Source: Vibrio chagasii
GTDB lineage: Bacteria > Pseudomonadota > Gammaproteobacteria > Enterobacterales > Vibrionaceae
Direction: 5' to 3'
Assembly: GCF_002954585.1 (NCBI RefSeq)
Contig: NZ_MSCI01000002.1
Location: forward strand, 1,342,089-1,406,088
DNA: 64,000 nt
Part shown: one piece after another, positions 1 to 7,230 of the stretch
Layout: the number at the start of each line of letters is the position of its first letter
How positions within the stretch are numbered: position 1 is the first letter of the stretch
Position numbers and translations under genes: made by a program
Notes under the pieces: model-generated
The model's input: the letters and a program-made list of their open reading frames with translations, nothing else
Told to the model about the DNA's origin: nothing
Database searches by the model: none

Positions 1-91
1 ACGTGACAACCCTATAACCCAATTCTACTAGGCGTAGAACGAGATCTAGTCCGATACCTTTCGAACCACCAGTTACTAAAGCTACTTTCAA
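1..91 (-). CDS. Short-chain dehydrogenase, N-terminal part (cut by window edge)
   Basis: The visible 30 residues form the first beta-strand and nucleotide-binding turn of an SDR oxidoreductase, with the TGGSKGIG motif (TGxxxGxG) right after the start. The likely start is TTG at 91, because AGGAG lies seven bases upstream of it. The protein would bind NAD(P) and reduce or oxidise an unknown substrate in the cytosol. The catalytic Tyr-Lys region lies outside the window, so neither intactness nor substrate can be judged. It is the first gene of a minus-strand cassette run. Confidence 0.75.
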   Translation of the reverse strand, partial: MKVALVTGGSKGIGLDLVLRLVELGYRVVT

Positions 92-130
92 CTTTGAACT
101 CCTTTTCTAGATATGTATAGTGACCAATCA

Positions 131-243
131 TGCTGCATTAAGTGGTGAAAAACGCAACATAGATCTTTCTGAATAGCACCTTAACGCCTTAAATAAACCC
201 ATAGTGAAAATGCCATGTATTGTGAATCAATTTTAATCGCCAA
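131..243 (-). repeat. attC-like site (degenerate)
   Basis: This spacer carries the block AATGCCATGTATTGTGAATC, a variant of the repeat seen between most genes of the array, with a matching inverted arm (gcattaagtggtgaaaaacgc) near 134. It lies 3' of the rhomboid gene in cassette orientation, as expected for that cassette's attC. The arms are poorly matched, so it may be inactive. Confidence 0.5.
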
Positions 244-849
244 CTAGTTAGTAGCATTTTTACCACGTTGTTGAAAACCATATAAAAGAATAACACCTAA
301 GCTAAAACTAACCACATGACCAACCTTTGGAAGATGGTACTCACTAAAGATTAGATCTAGAGCGAATGCTGGGCCAATTGTTAGTATTAAAACACCCAAC
401 GCCAACTTCCCTTCAATCTGTCGTTTTAAATACATTAAGAGCCCCGCGGCAGCTAATCCTAAGATGGCTTGGGAACCGCCAGTCCCCAAATTCCATGGTT
501 CAGGTACCGTAAATGTACTAGCAAATGTGCCAATCGCTCCCGAAATAAACCATATTACAAGAAAAACGCTGGAACTTAGTTTTCGCTCAAGCAAGTAGCC
601 GAGAGCAAACAGTGAGAGAACGTTGTAAATCATGTGAAATTGCATCACGTGAATGAATTGAGAAACTACTAGACGCCATAGTTCCAAGTCTAAAATGTGC
701 TTGTATGTGAAGCCGCCAAAGGGCTCTAGCTCTGTAATCTTAATTTTTCCGAATAGCGACCCTGCTATTTGGAAATTCACACCCAAAGATACCAATACAG
801 TACACAATGCCAATATCAGTGTTGCGTAAGGTATATACCTTTTTGTCAC
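244..849 (-). CDS. Rhomboid family intramembrane serine protease
   Basis: The 201-residue protein is strongly hydrophobic with about six membrane segments. It shows rhomboid hallmarks: HMIYN in the second segment, GTGGSQAILGL with the catalytic serine near residue 126, and VGHVVSF with the partner histidine near residue 178. Rhomboids cleave transmembrane helices of other proteins within the inner membrane. The start is GTG with AGGAGG five bases upstream. The gene is flanked by attC-like repeats, so I infer it is a cassette gene rather than the core rhomboid GlpG, whose extra N-terminal domain it lacks. Its substrate is unknown. Confidence 0.85.
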   Translation of the reverse strand: MTKRYIPYATLILALCTVLVSLGVNFQIAGSLFGKIKITELEPFGGFTYKHILDLELWRLVVSQFIHVMQFHMIYNVLSLFALGYLLERKLSSSVFLVIWFISGAIGTFASTFTVPEPWNLGTGGSQAILGLAAAGLLMYLKRQIEGKLALGVLILTIGPAFALDLIFSEYHLPKVGHVVSFSLGVILLYGFQQRGKNATN

Positions 850-876
850 GATTTCCTCCTTGCTACTTGAGCCTTG

Positions 877-1060
877 TTATATGTATTTCCCTAAGTACTC
901 ACTGGCATATTTTGTAGTCACCTCCCCCACAAGGTTTGAACCCATGCTTAAGTAGGATATGCTGAGAGGGAATATTTTCAGGTTAGGTCAAAGCAAGAAC
1001 TTTTCTATAATCAAGTTGGCTGCCGAACGAGAAAACGGTAGAACCTGCTTAATTAGATTT
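877..1060 (-). pseudogene. Relic of a GNAT acetyltransferase cassette (C-terminal part)
   Basis: Read on the minus strand, this spacer encodes a decayed C-terminal GNAT fragment containing PENIPSQHILLKHGFKPCG, with in-frame stop codons before and after it. The intact GNAT at 50021-50515 has PENMPSQHILLKLGFKACG at the same place, and the nucleotide sequences align almost without gaps for about 180 bases, including the end TTGTTATAT. The N-terminal two thirds are gone. I infer a dead copy of the same cassette family. Confidence 0.75.
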
Positions 1061-1085
1061 TTTAATATTGTTTATTCATCCTGAC

Positions 1086-1163
1086 CTACTAGTGTGGCTT
1101 TAAGTAGCTAGAGACCGTGAACGAAGCAACAATGCCAAGTGTAGAGAATTGAACATAAGTGTT
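1086..1163 (-). repeat. attC-like remnant
   Basis: The short block CAATGCCAAGTGTAGAGAATTG followed by GTTTTGTTAG resembles the L-arm and end of the neighbouring attC-like repeats. The other arm is hard to recognise. It lies just 3' of the LysE gene in cassette orientation. Confidence 0.4.
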
Positions 1164-1166
1164 TTG

Positions 1167-1802
1167 TTAGCCATTTTTCATTAGAGCTAGTTTTGAACCA
1201 AAAATAATAAACACTAAACCTGTAATTGAGTTTAACCAAGTTTTAAACTCAGCACTATCGGTAACGTTCTTAACTTTGGAAAGGACCATAACCATAATAG
1301 CGAACCATATAAAATTGACCATTGAATGAGCTGTTACTAGCACGTAGGCACTTATTGGGCTCTCAGTATCAGGCATAAATTGAGGAAAGGCTGCTAAGTA
1401 AAACATAGAGACTTTAGGGTTTAATAAATTTGTTATTAACCCTTCCGTGAAGGCTATGCGGAGTGAGGTAACTTTATTATTCCCTCCTGTAATCTTTGGG
1501 TGCTCTTGATTTTTATGGAGTGCACTCTTCATCGCTTTCAAACCAATCCAAACTAAATATGCCGCACCTAACATCTTAAATATGAAAAACGCCTGAGATG
1601 ACTTAACTAAGAATATTGAAATACCAAATATTGATAGTGTCCCATGCACATAAAACGCAACGACAAAGCCCCAAATGTTAGCAAATCCAGCTGTTCGTCC
1701 TGATGACGACACAGTTTTAGCGATAAGAACCCCATTAGCACCTGGGGAGATAACTAACAATGTCGCAACCGCTACAAAAGTTAAGATGTGGTTTAAATCC
1801 AT
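1167..1802 (-). CDS. LysE/RhtB family amino-acid exporter
   Basis: The 211-residue inner-membrane protein has about six hydrophobic segments and the LysE/RhtB N-terminal signature ISPGANGVLIAK around residues 18-29. The family exports amino acids such as homoserine, threonine or lysine by proton antiport; the substrate cannot be read from the sequence. A longer frame starts eight codons earlier, but the ATG at 1802 has AGGGA seven bases upstream and gives the standard family start. Degenerate attC-like sequences lie on both sides, so it is probably a cassette gene. Confidence 0.85.
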   Translation of the reverse strand: MDLNHILTFVAVATLLVISPGANGVLIAKTVSSSGRTAGFANIWGFVVAFYVHGTLSIFGISIFLVKSSQAFFIFKMLGAAYLVWIGLKAMKSALHKNQEHPKITGGNNKVTSLRIAFTEGLITNLLNPKVSMFYLAAFPQFMPDTESPISAYVLVTAHSMVNFIWFAIMVMVLSKVKNVTDSAEFKTWLNSITGLVFIIFGSKLALMKNG

Positions 1803-1862
1803 ATATATCCCTTTCTGGTTCAACAACCCTATGACGAAGGCTAACGCTAAATTAAGATGTAA

Positions 1863-1944
1863 ATAGCGCCACCAACTGACCTTAATTACTAAACGGACTT
1901 GAATTCAGAGCACCAAGCGTTGCGAATCTATCCCGATTTTCTTG
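1863..1944 (-). repeat. attC-like remnant
   Basis: The sequence AGCACCAAGCGTTGCGAATC, followed by CTTGTTAGG, matches the conserved arm and end of the attC-like repeats in this array. The opposite arm has decayed. It lies between the GrpB gene and the LysE gene. Confidence 0.5.
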
Positions 1945-2466
1945 TTAGGTAAATTTCCAGCGTAGTGCTTTTACTTCATGTTCCTTTATAAACCTATCTT
2001 TATGATTACAATATACACCAATATCATTGTTACAAATTGAAGCGCCTTCTCGCTTCAGATTACCGTAGTGCGACGCTATTTCTGGAAATTGAATTAAGTA
2101 GTCTCGAAAAGCAATATGCCTATTTACTGCTGGAGACCCAACTAAAAAAGCATGCACTTGGTGACTTCGTTGTATACCACCTTTTTGAAAATAACGCCTA
2201 CCTGCTATCCCAAATTCACCTTTGACTTCATACCCAAGCGACCCCATCTGCTTATTGTTTTTATCCAACCCTTCTAGTGATTTCACTTCAACAAGAATAT
2301 CGATAATTGGTTTCGCACAAAGACCTTTGACTGAAGTACTGCCTATGTGATGAATTTCCACTACATTAGCTGAATTCAAGACCGAACCAAGCAATACCTT
2401 TTCGTCGCTAAATTCATCGGCCCATGAAGTTCGATAATCTACAACTTCAATTACTCTCGTGCTCAT
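1945..2466 (-). CDS. GrpB family protein (UPF0157)
   Basis: The 173-residue protein has the GrpB/UPF0157 pattern: an N-terminal VVDYRTSWADEF strand, the nucleotidyltransferase-like core HHIGSTSVKGLCAKPIIDILVEV at residues 40-62, and an RDYLIQFPE helix. The fold belongs to the nucleotidyltransferase superfamily (GS motif with Asp near residue 57), but the reaction of GrpB-type proteins is not well defined. The start ATG follows GGAGG with good spacing. Bounded by attC-like repeats, it is a typical Vibrio cassette gene. Confidence 0.85.
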   Translation of the reverse strand: MSTRVIEVVDYRTSWADEFSDEKVLLGSVLNSANVVEIHHIGSTSVKGLCAKPIIDILVEVKSLEGLDKNNKQMGSLGYEVKGEFGIAGRRYFQKGGIQRSHQVHAFLVGSPAVNRHIAFRDYLIQFPEIASHYGNLKREGASICNNDIGVYCNHKDRFIKEHEVKALRWKFT

Positions 2467-2477
2467 TACCCCTCCTT

Positions 2478-2603
2478 TTACCTAACGCTCTACTAAGATG
2501 CGAGCAACGCAACACTGAAGCCGCCACATACCACCTTAAACACTAAAACCAACGCATAGTCAAAATGCCACGTGTTGCGAATCAATCTTAAACAATTTGT
2601 TAT
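2478..2603 (-). repeat. attC-like site (well conserved)
   Basis: The two arms can be matched: CTAACGC...GCAACGCAACA at the high-similarity start and AACGCATAG...AATGCCACGTGTTGCGAATC near the end, closing with TTGTTATG. In cassette orientation the site starts TAACAAATTG and ends GCGTTAG, as VCR-type attC sites do. It belongs to the cassette carrying the VOC gene's upstream neighbour junction (2.6 kb). Confidence 0.8.
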
Positions 2604-2608
2604 GTGCG

Positions 2609-3016
2609 TTACTCGATTTCTGCTTTGTAGAGCTCTGAACCTACAGCAATCTCCCACAAGTACCCATCTGGATCAGAGAAGTAACCTGAAAAACCACCCC
2701 AAAACACAGGCTGTCCTTGTTTGACGATTCTTCCACCATTATCTTCAGCTTTTTTCAGCAGGCTAAGAACTTCACGAGACGAACTAACATTTCTAGCCAG
2801 TGTAATACCGGCAAAACCTGAACCATTTGGTTCAATACCAACATCTTTTGCTAATTCGGCTTTGGGAAACAGAGCTAGTTCCGGACCATCAATATCCATG
2901 AATACAATTTCGTCAGATTGATAACCTGTGCGCTCTAATCCAAGTACGGCTTCATAGAACTTTGCTGAGGACTCGATATTTGATACCCCCAATGTAATGA
3001 TTGATAGTTTTCTCAT
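2609..3016 (-). CDS. VOC (glyoxalase/bleomycin-resistance) family protein
   Basis: The 135-residue protein has one VOC unit pair: LSIITLGVSNIESSAKFYEAV at the N-terminus, then FWGGFSGYFSDPDGYLWEIA at the C-terminus with the metal-site glutamate. VOC proteins are metal-dependent isomerases, dioxygenases or drug-binding proteins; which applies here is not evident. A longer frame exists, but ATG at 3016 has GGAG at a suitable distance and begins exactly at the first domain strand. It is flanked by attC-like repeats at 2478 and 3034. Confidence 0.85.
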   Translation of the reverse strand: MRKLSIITLGVSNIESSAKFYEAVLGLERTGYQSDEIVFMDIDGPELALFPKAELAKDVGIEPNGSGFAGITLARNVSSSREVLSLLKKAEDNGGRIVKQGQPVFWGGFSGYFSDPDGYLWEIAVGSELYKAEIE

Positions 3017-3033
3017 TTTATCTCCAAGGACAT

Positions 3034-3157
3034 AGTGCAGCATTAAGGTGTGAAACACGCAATGACCAAGTCTCTGTATTGCACTTCAACACCGAAGTCA
3101 CCGCATACCCAAAATACCACGCGTGCTTAATCACTACTAAATTGTTTGTTATGCGCA
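3034..3157 (-). repeat. attC-like site
   Basis: The spacer contains CATTAAGGTGTGAAACACGC at one end and AATACCACGCGTGCTTAATCAC...TTGTTTGTTATGC at the other, forming the long imperfect inverted repeat of the local attC family. It is the attC of the methyltransferase cassette in cassette orientation. Confidence 0.75.
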
Positions 3158-3168
3158 CGTACCAAACG

Positions 3169-3951
3169 TTAGCCACCAACTTTTTTGTAAGCGACTACAT
3201 GGGAAAGAAATAGTAACGAATACCTTTCGTTAAATCTTATCTTGTATTCATGTTCATCTTCAGATAGCTTTTCCCAACCCTCTCCAAAATAGTCGTTTAT
3301 ATCATTAACAGCTTCACTTTCTTCTTTTAAATGCTTTTTGTTCCACTGATAAGTACATGATAAAACTAACATTCCATTAAAAGAAGTTGCATCCATCAAT
3401 GCGTTTACTAAAGTTTTAGGCGATTCACATTGATCCAGTACATTGAGGCAAACTGTTAAATCAAACTCTTTCTTAACCACACCACGCTCGAAAGGTGCTT
3501 CAATTAAAGTAAATGATACATGATCACACGCTTTTGCTATTGTTGAAGCATCAAAGTCCAAACACCCCAACTCTTTCAAGCTCTTGATATAAGGGAATTC
3601 ACATTTAGTACCGTCAATTAGTATTTGTTTGAGGTTTGATAGCAAGCGGTGAGACGGCTCAACAACTGTGACAGAACTAATGCTTGGTATGTTAGTAACT
3701 AACTCGTAGCTATTTCGTCCCAAAGCTGCCCCTACCTCTAATGCGTCAATAGGCTCAATACTCTCAGCTTCGAGAGCATCAATAATAAACTTAGCTACGC
3801 GTTGTGTGTGTTTTGAGGAGATAAACGACTCCGGTACGTACTTAGATTTACTCTCGAATTGTTCAGACACTCCACTTAAGCGAAGTTTATCAAGCCATTG
3901 AACTTCATAGTATGCTGCCAATCCTTTTGGATCTATGTAAAAATCGTCCAT
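3169..3951 (-). CDS. Class I SAM-dependent methyltransferase
   Basis: The 260-residue protein carries a Rossmann-type SAM site: motif I reads ALEVGAALGRNSYEL around residues 90-104, an acidic strand end VVEPSHR near 126, and FDLTVCLNVLDQCESP as the motif IV region near 180. It resembles 4-mercaptohistidine N1-methyltransferase-like proteins in general organisation, but I am not certain of the substrate. The start ATG is preceded by AGGAGG. The gene lies between an attC-like site and an IS element that occupies its upstream junction. Confidence 0.75.
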   Translation of the reverse strand: MDDFYIDPKGLAAYYEVQWLDKLRLSGVSEQFESKSKYVPESFISSKHTQRVAKFIIDALEAESIEPIDALEVGAALGRNSYELVTNIPSISSVTVVEPSHRLLSNLKQILIDGTKCEFPYIKSLKELGCLDFDASTIAKACDHVSFTLIEAPFERGVVKKEFDLTVCLNVLDQCESPKTLVNALMDATSFNGMLVLSCTYQWNKKHLKEESEAVNDINDYFGEGWEKLSEDEHEYKIRFNERYSLLFLSHVVAYKKVGG

Positions 3952-4016
3952 TTATAATTCCTCCTATGAAGCTTCATTATTCGGTGAACATAGACATAAT
4001 GCCCCCCACGAAAGGT

Positions 4017-4094
4017 GCTAGCCTCCAATATCGTGGGTTAGCTTTAAGCCAGAGCCATAATTAGTGCGTCAAACAACTAAATTTGGAGGCTAGC
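4017..4094 (+). promoter_or_regulatory. Inverted repeat that can mask the transposase ribosome-binding site
   Basis: GCTAGCCTCC at 4017-4026 is the perfect reverse complement of GGAGGCTAGC at 4085-4094. The second arm contains the GGAGG ribosome-binding site and ends directly at the ATG (4095). A transcript that starts outside the element would fold this stem and hide the site, whereas a promoter between the arms would give a translatable message. Such protection against read-through is known in other IS families; here it is inference. Confidence 0.65.
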
Positions 4095-5293
4095 ATGAGT
4101 AAAGATAGCATAATTTTCATTGGCTTAGATACGCATAAGTCATTTATTCAAGTCGCTGTTTTACAAGAACATCGAGGGGCAAACCCACAACACCTTGGCC
4201 CCGTATTAAATCTAACAAGTCCGCGCTTATTAGATTGGCCAGACAACTGCAATCCAAGTATCCAAAAGCCACTCTGTACTTTGTCTATGAAACAGGACCA
4301 TGTGGTTACTGGACTTATCGCCTGATTACGAGCATTGGACACTGCTGCTATGTCGTCGCTCCATCACTTATACCTAAGAAGCCAGGCGATAGAGTTAAAA
4401 CTGACAAACGAGACGCAGCAAAGCTCGCCAAGCTGTTAAAAGCCGAAGAGCTTACACCCATCTATGTACCAGAAGCCGAAGATGAAGCTATTCGAGATCT
4501 CTCGCGTGCCAGAGAAACGGCAATGAAAGATCTCAAAGACGCAAAGTTCCAACTCAAAGGCTTTCTTCTTCGCAATAATATCCAAGCGACGGTGAATGAT
4601 AACTGGTCTAAAAAGCATCTACGGTGGCTGACCAACCTCATTCTTCCTCACCATAGTCAACAAATCGTCTTGCAAGAGGTGATCATTACAATCAATGAGC
4701 GGATACAGCGGCTGCAACGACTCGATAATGAACTGCTCCATCAGGTCAAAAACTGGCGATACTATCCTGTTGTGAAAGCCATTCAAGCTATGCGGGGTGT
4801 TAGGTTACTCGTAGCTCTTGGCACAATAGCTGAGCTGGGTGTTAGGTTACTCGTAGCTCTTGGCACAATAGCTGAGCTGGGTGACTTACGGCGGTTCGAC
4901 CATCCAAGAAAGCTTATGGCTTACCTTGGGCTTGTTCCAACAGAAAACTCCAGTGGAGGTAAAACTCGTCGTGGCAGCTTAACAAAGTGTGGCAACAGTC
5001 GAGCCAGACGGTTACTCGTTGAAGGCGCACACACCTATAAGCATAAAGCGAACATCTCTGTAGAGCTGCAACTAAGGCAAGAAGGGCTGCCTAAAGAGAT
5101 AGTTGATATCGCTTGGCAAGCCCAGCAAAGGTTATGTCGTCGTTACCAACGACTACTACAAAAAGGTAAACACCGAAATGTCGTTGTGGTCGCCATCGCA
5201 AGAGAGATGATCGCTTACATCTGGGCCATTGCGCGTGAAGTTGTCATTAGCGACGTAGATCCTAGAACTCGAATCGCTCGTTTACCGGCATGA
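4095..5293 (+). pseudogene. IS110 family transposase, frameshifted and with an internal tandem duplication
   Basis: The N-terminal part MSKDSIIFIGLDTHK carries the first acidic residue of the DEDD catalytic site. After LGP (about 4200) the frame shifts; the -1 frame continues as RIKSNKSALIRLARQLQ and then YETGPCGYW and KTDKRDAAKLAKLL, so one base is missing in the CCCC run at 4199-4202. Further on, a 45-base segment encoding GVRLLVALGTIAEL is repeated in tandem (about 4795-4885), in frame. The C-terminal transposase-20 domain (LMAYLGLVPTENSSGGKTRRG) follows. Both changes suggest an inactive enzyme, unless the frameshift is a sequencing error. Confidence 0.85.
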
Positions 5294-5580
5294 AGACAGA
5301 ATTAGTGTTATCGCATTGGATAAAGCATCGGGAGTGGCACAAACACCGACGGCGTTAGGACGGCAATATAGCTTCGGCTGTATTGAACCACGAGCATAGA
5401 CTGAAGACAGGTGCTACGACGGAACAAGTAAGGTAGGCTCTACTCATCAAACGATGAGCAATCCACGTATATAAGCATGAGAACCGCCGACATTACTTGC
5501 TTCATCTATGCGGTAACACTATCCCAAAATGAACAAAGGCTCTGAAATGAGGGAGCAGAAACTTCTACGTTTTTAATTGA
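5294..5580 (+). ncRNA. Candidate guide (bridge/seek) RNA region of the IS1111-type element
   Basis: No gene lies between the transposase stop and the right end. The sequence holds strong hairpins: CAATATAGC-TTCG-GCTGTATTG (5364-5385), a C(UUCG)G tetraloop stem, and CTCATC-AAAC-GATGAG (about 5446-5461). Immediately before the UUCG hairpin is GGCGTTAGGAC (5351-5361), which contains the GCGTTA attC core that the element has entered. It is established that IS110 family recombinases use a structured RNA from the non-coding end, which is 3' in the IS1111 branch. The exact transcript ends are unknown. Confidence 0.55.
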
Positions 5581-5596
5581 CAGTGGGGGTCATATC

Positions 5597-5714
5597 AACG
5601 CTTTGTTAAGGGGTGAGCAACGCAATACTAAAGCCGCCACATATCACCTTAAACACTAAACACTACGCATAGCAAAAATGCCAAGCATTACGAATCACTC
5701 TTTAACAGATTGTA
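5597..5714 (-). repeat. attC-like site, interrupted at its core by the IS
   Basis: The site reads AACGCTTTGTTAAGGGGTGAGCAACGC at its low-coordinate end and AATGCCAAGCATTACGAATC at the other, with an imperfect inverted arrangement. Its terminal core (TAACGC on the plus strand) is split by the IS end at about 5596. It belongs to the FMN reductase-like cassette. Confidence 0.8.
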
Positions 5715-5718
5715 TGCA

Positions 5719-6294
5719 TCACAGTTCCCACCCAGACTTATATGTTCTAGCACTCAATAAACTACAGAGCTCGTCCATTACTTTCATTGACTTTTCAAGC
5801 CTGGGTAGCCTTTCATCCGAAAGGGTATCATTGACCCAGTGACGATTATGAACATACAAGTTGTAGGGATTGATAATACACTTGAAATCAATGCTTAGTG
5901 ACGTCGAGAGCGCAGAGTCAGCCATGTAACTATGAGGTAGCCCCGCTGAGGTTACAAACGTCACGACTTTATCGAAGAGCGCGCCAGTTAAACTACCATC
6001 AGGAGGTGTAGACCCAACATATTCAATGTATTTCTTTAATTCAGAACAACACCCCCAATTATAAATTGGGCTACATAAAACGATACCACTCGACTCAGAC
6101 GTTAACTTATGTAACGCCTTATATTGTCCTGTCTGATATATTTTGTCGTTATCAAAATTTGGCACATTAAGTTCGGCCAAATCAACGAATTTAACTTGTC
6201 TGTCCAACGATTGTAGTTCATCAATACATAGCTTAGCGATTTGACGACTTCGACTGTTTGGATCCAAGCTCGAACTTACTACCAAAATGTACAT
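5719..6294 (-). CDS. NADPH-dependent FMN reductase-like (flavodoxin fold) protein
   Basis: The 191-residue protein begins with the flavodoxin-like strand ILVVSSSLDPNSRSRQIAKL, whose SSSLDPNSRSR loop matches the FMN phosphate-binding turn. SPIYNWGCCSELKKYIEYV around residues 78-96 matches the second FMN contact region of the FMN_red family. Members reduce flavins, azo dyes or quinones with NAD(P)H. The start ATG follows GGAG. It is preceded and followed by attC-like repeats, so it is a cassette gene. Confidence 0.8.
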   Translation of the reverse strand: MYILVVSSSLDPNSRSRQIAKLCIDELQSLDRQVKFVDLAELNVPNFDNDKIYQTGQYKALHKLTSESSGIVLCSPIYNWGCCSELKKYIEYVGSTPPDGSLTGALFDKVVTFVTSAGLPHSYMADSALSTSLSIDFKCIINPYNLYVHNRHWVNDTLSDERLPRLEKSMKVMDELCSLLSARTYKSGWEL

Positions 6295-6310
6295 GTTATC
6301 TCCTGTCGAA

Positions 6311-6429
6311 TGCTAACGCCCAATTAAGGTGTGAAGCACGCGACCACGGCACTCAATTTGACCACCATAATCACCGAACTTAACCCAAACCAAAATGCCA
6401 AGCGTGCTGAATCACTCTTAAATTGTTTG
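6311..6429 (-). repeat. attC-like site (well conserved)
   Basis: The site runs from CTAACGCCCAATTAAGGTGTGAAGCACGC to AATGCCAAGCGTGCTGAATC and TTGTTTGTTATG. Its arms GCACGC and GCGTGC pair. It is the attC of the GNAT cassette at 6430-6909 in cassette orientation. Confidence 0.8.
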
Positions 6430-6909
6430 TTATGTCCGTACTCTCGACATGATGACGATGTCTATTAGATTATCTTCAACAAGCACAGCCTTGCGTTTTG
6501 TACCCTCAACTTCAAAGCCAAAGGATTTATAAAGAGCCAACGCTGCAACGTTGTTTGCATGCACTTCTAACTCTAAACGCGTCAAGTTTAGCTGCTCATC
6601 ACAATACGACAGCAAGTATTCCATTAAGAAACGACCCACTCCCTTTCCTCGGGAAGTTTTGGCGACCGCAATACCAAAAGATGCAGAGTGCTTTAACCTC
6701 GGCTTAGACGTTGAGTTAATAGCCAAATGACCCAAGAGTTCTCCATCGCTTTCAACCGCGACAAAATTAAGCTGGCTGTCATTGAACATTGAGTCGAACT
6801 CTTCCCTTTTGATGTCAGGCAAGTAACGATTGTTGTTCACAACCTCTTTGTCAGTGTAAATATCATACAAAGCTGGCAAGTCAGGTGAACTCATTTTTCT
6901 TATTTTCAT
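6430..6909 (-). CDS. GNAT family N-acetyltransferase
   Basis: The 159-residue protein has the full GNAT fold: an N-terminal strand KIRKMSSPDLPALYDIY, the acetyl-CoA pyrophosphate loop KTSRGKGVGRFLMEYLL (Q/RxxGxG/A type) near residues 87-103, and the C-terminal ALALYKSFGFEVEGTKRKAV motif. The acceptor is unknown; the C-terminal pattern is of the RimI/YjaB-like type. It is the first cassette of this array in transcription direction. Immediately upstream lies the repeated palindromic element at 6948. Confidence 0.85.
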   Translation of the reverse strand: MKIRKMSSPDLPALYDIYTDKEVVNNNRYLPDIKREEFDSMFNDSQLNFVAVESDGELLGHLAINSTSKPRLKHSASFGIAVAKTSRGKGVGRFLMEYLLSYCDEQLNLTRLELEVHANNVAALALYKSFGFEVEGTKRKAVLVEDNLIDIVIMSRVRT

Positions 6910-6947
6910 AGAACCTCAAAAAACCGAAAAGGGCATAACAGCTATTA

Positions 6948-7088
6948 GATCGAAAAATTCTTCATTTAAATACAGGATCATTCTATCTAGTTTCATATGC
7001 ATAGCAATCTAGCACGATTTATTACATTATTTCAGTGACTTAAAACATAGATAGGCATATCAAATAACAAAATACAGAATATTTCCAT
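6948..7088. repeat. Palindromic element copy 1 (MITE-like or array-head sequence)
   Basis: The stretch has imperfect terminal inverted repeats (GATCGAAAAATTCTTCATTT at the left; GGAAATATTCTGTATTTT read inward from the right) and an internal palindrome centred on ATTTAAAT near 6965. It aligns over its length with the element at 52279-52421, and the flank TAACAGCTA is shared too. Both lie at the 5' head of a cassette run. On the minus strand TTGCTA-16-TAGAAT resembles a promoter reading into the first cassette. Confidence 0.6.
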
Positions 7089-7162
7089 ATGTTATGAATC
7101 TAGCTAAACCCGCCTCGCACTGTATGTGTCCACAGCCCTCCGAGCTATGTTGAAAACACAAA

Positions 7163-7200
7163 AAAGCCTGCCATCTATGCGAACATAAATGGCAGGCTTT
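7163..7200 (-). terminator. Rho-independent terminator of the art operon
   Basis: AAGCCTGCCAT pairs with ATGGCAGGCTTT across a 14-base loop, and on the minus strand the stem is followed by TTTTTTG. It lies just 3' of artM, the last gene of the operon. Confidence 0.9.
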
Positions 7201-7230
7201 ATACGTTAGTTAAGCTTTTGACTGGCTAGC

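Larger units (their letters stand above)
3998..5596 (+). mobile_element. IS110 family (IS1111-type) insertion sequence inside an attC core
   Basis: The element encodes a DEDD transposase and has imperfect inverted ends ATGCCCCCCAC (about 4000) and, read inward on the other strand, ATGACCCCCAC (about 5593). Removing it rejoins GACATA with AACGCTTTGTTAAGG, restoring the TAACGC core that starts every attC here on the plus strand. IS1111-type elements that target attC sites are an established group. The gene-free 3' end of about 300 bases is typical of the IS1111 branch. Boundaries are accurate to a few bases. The transposase is broken. Confidence 0.85.

Noticed and set aside
4083..5293. Programmed frameshifting in the IS transposase
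   Set aside because: IS110 transposases are made from one frame; the site is a CCCC run without a slippery heptamer, and no start-stop overlap arrangement was found. A simple lost base is more likely.
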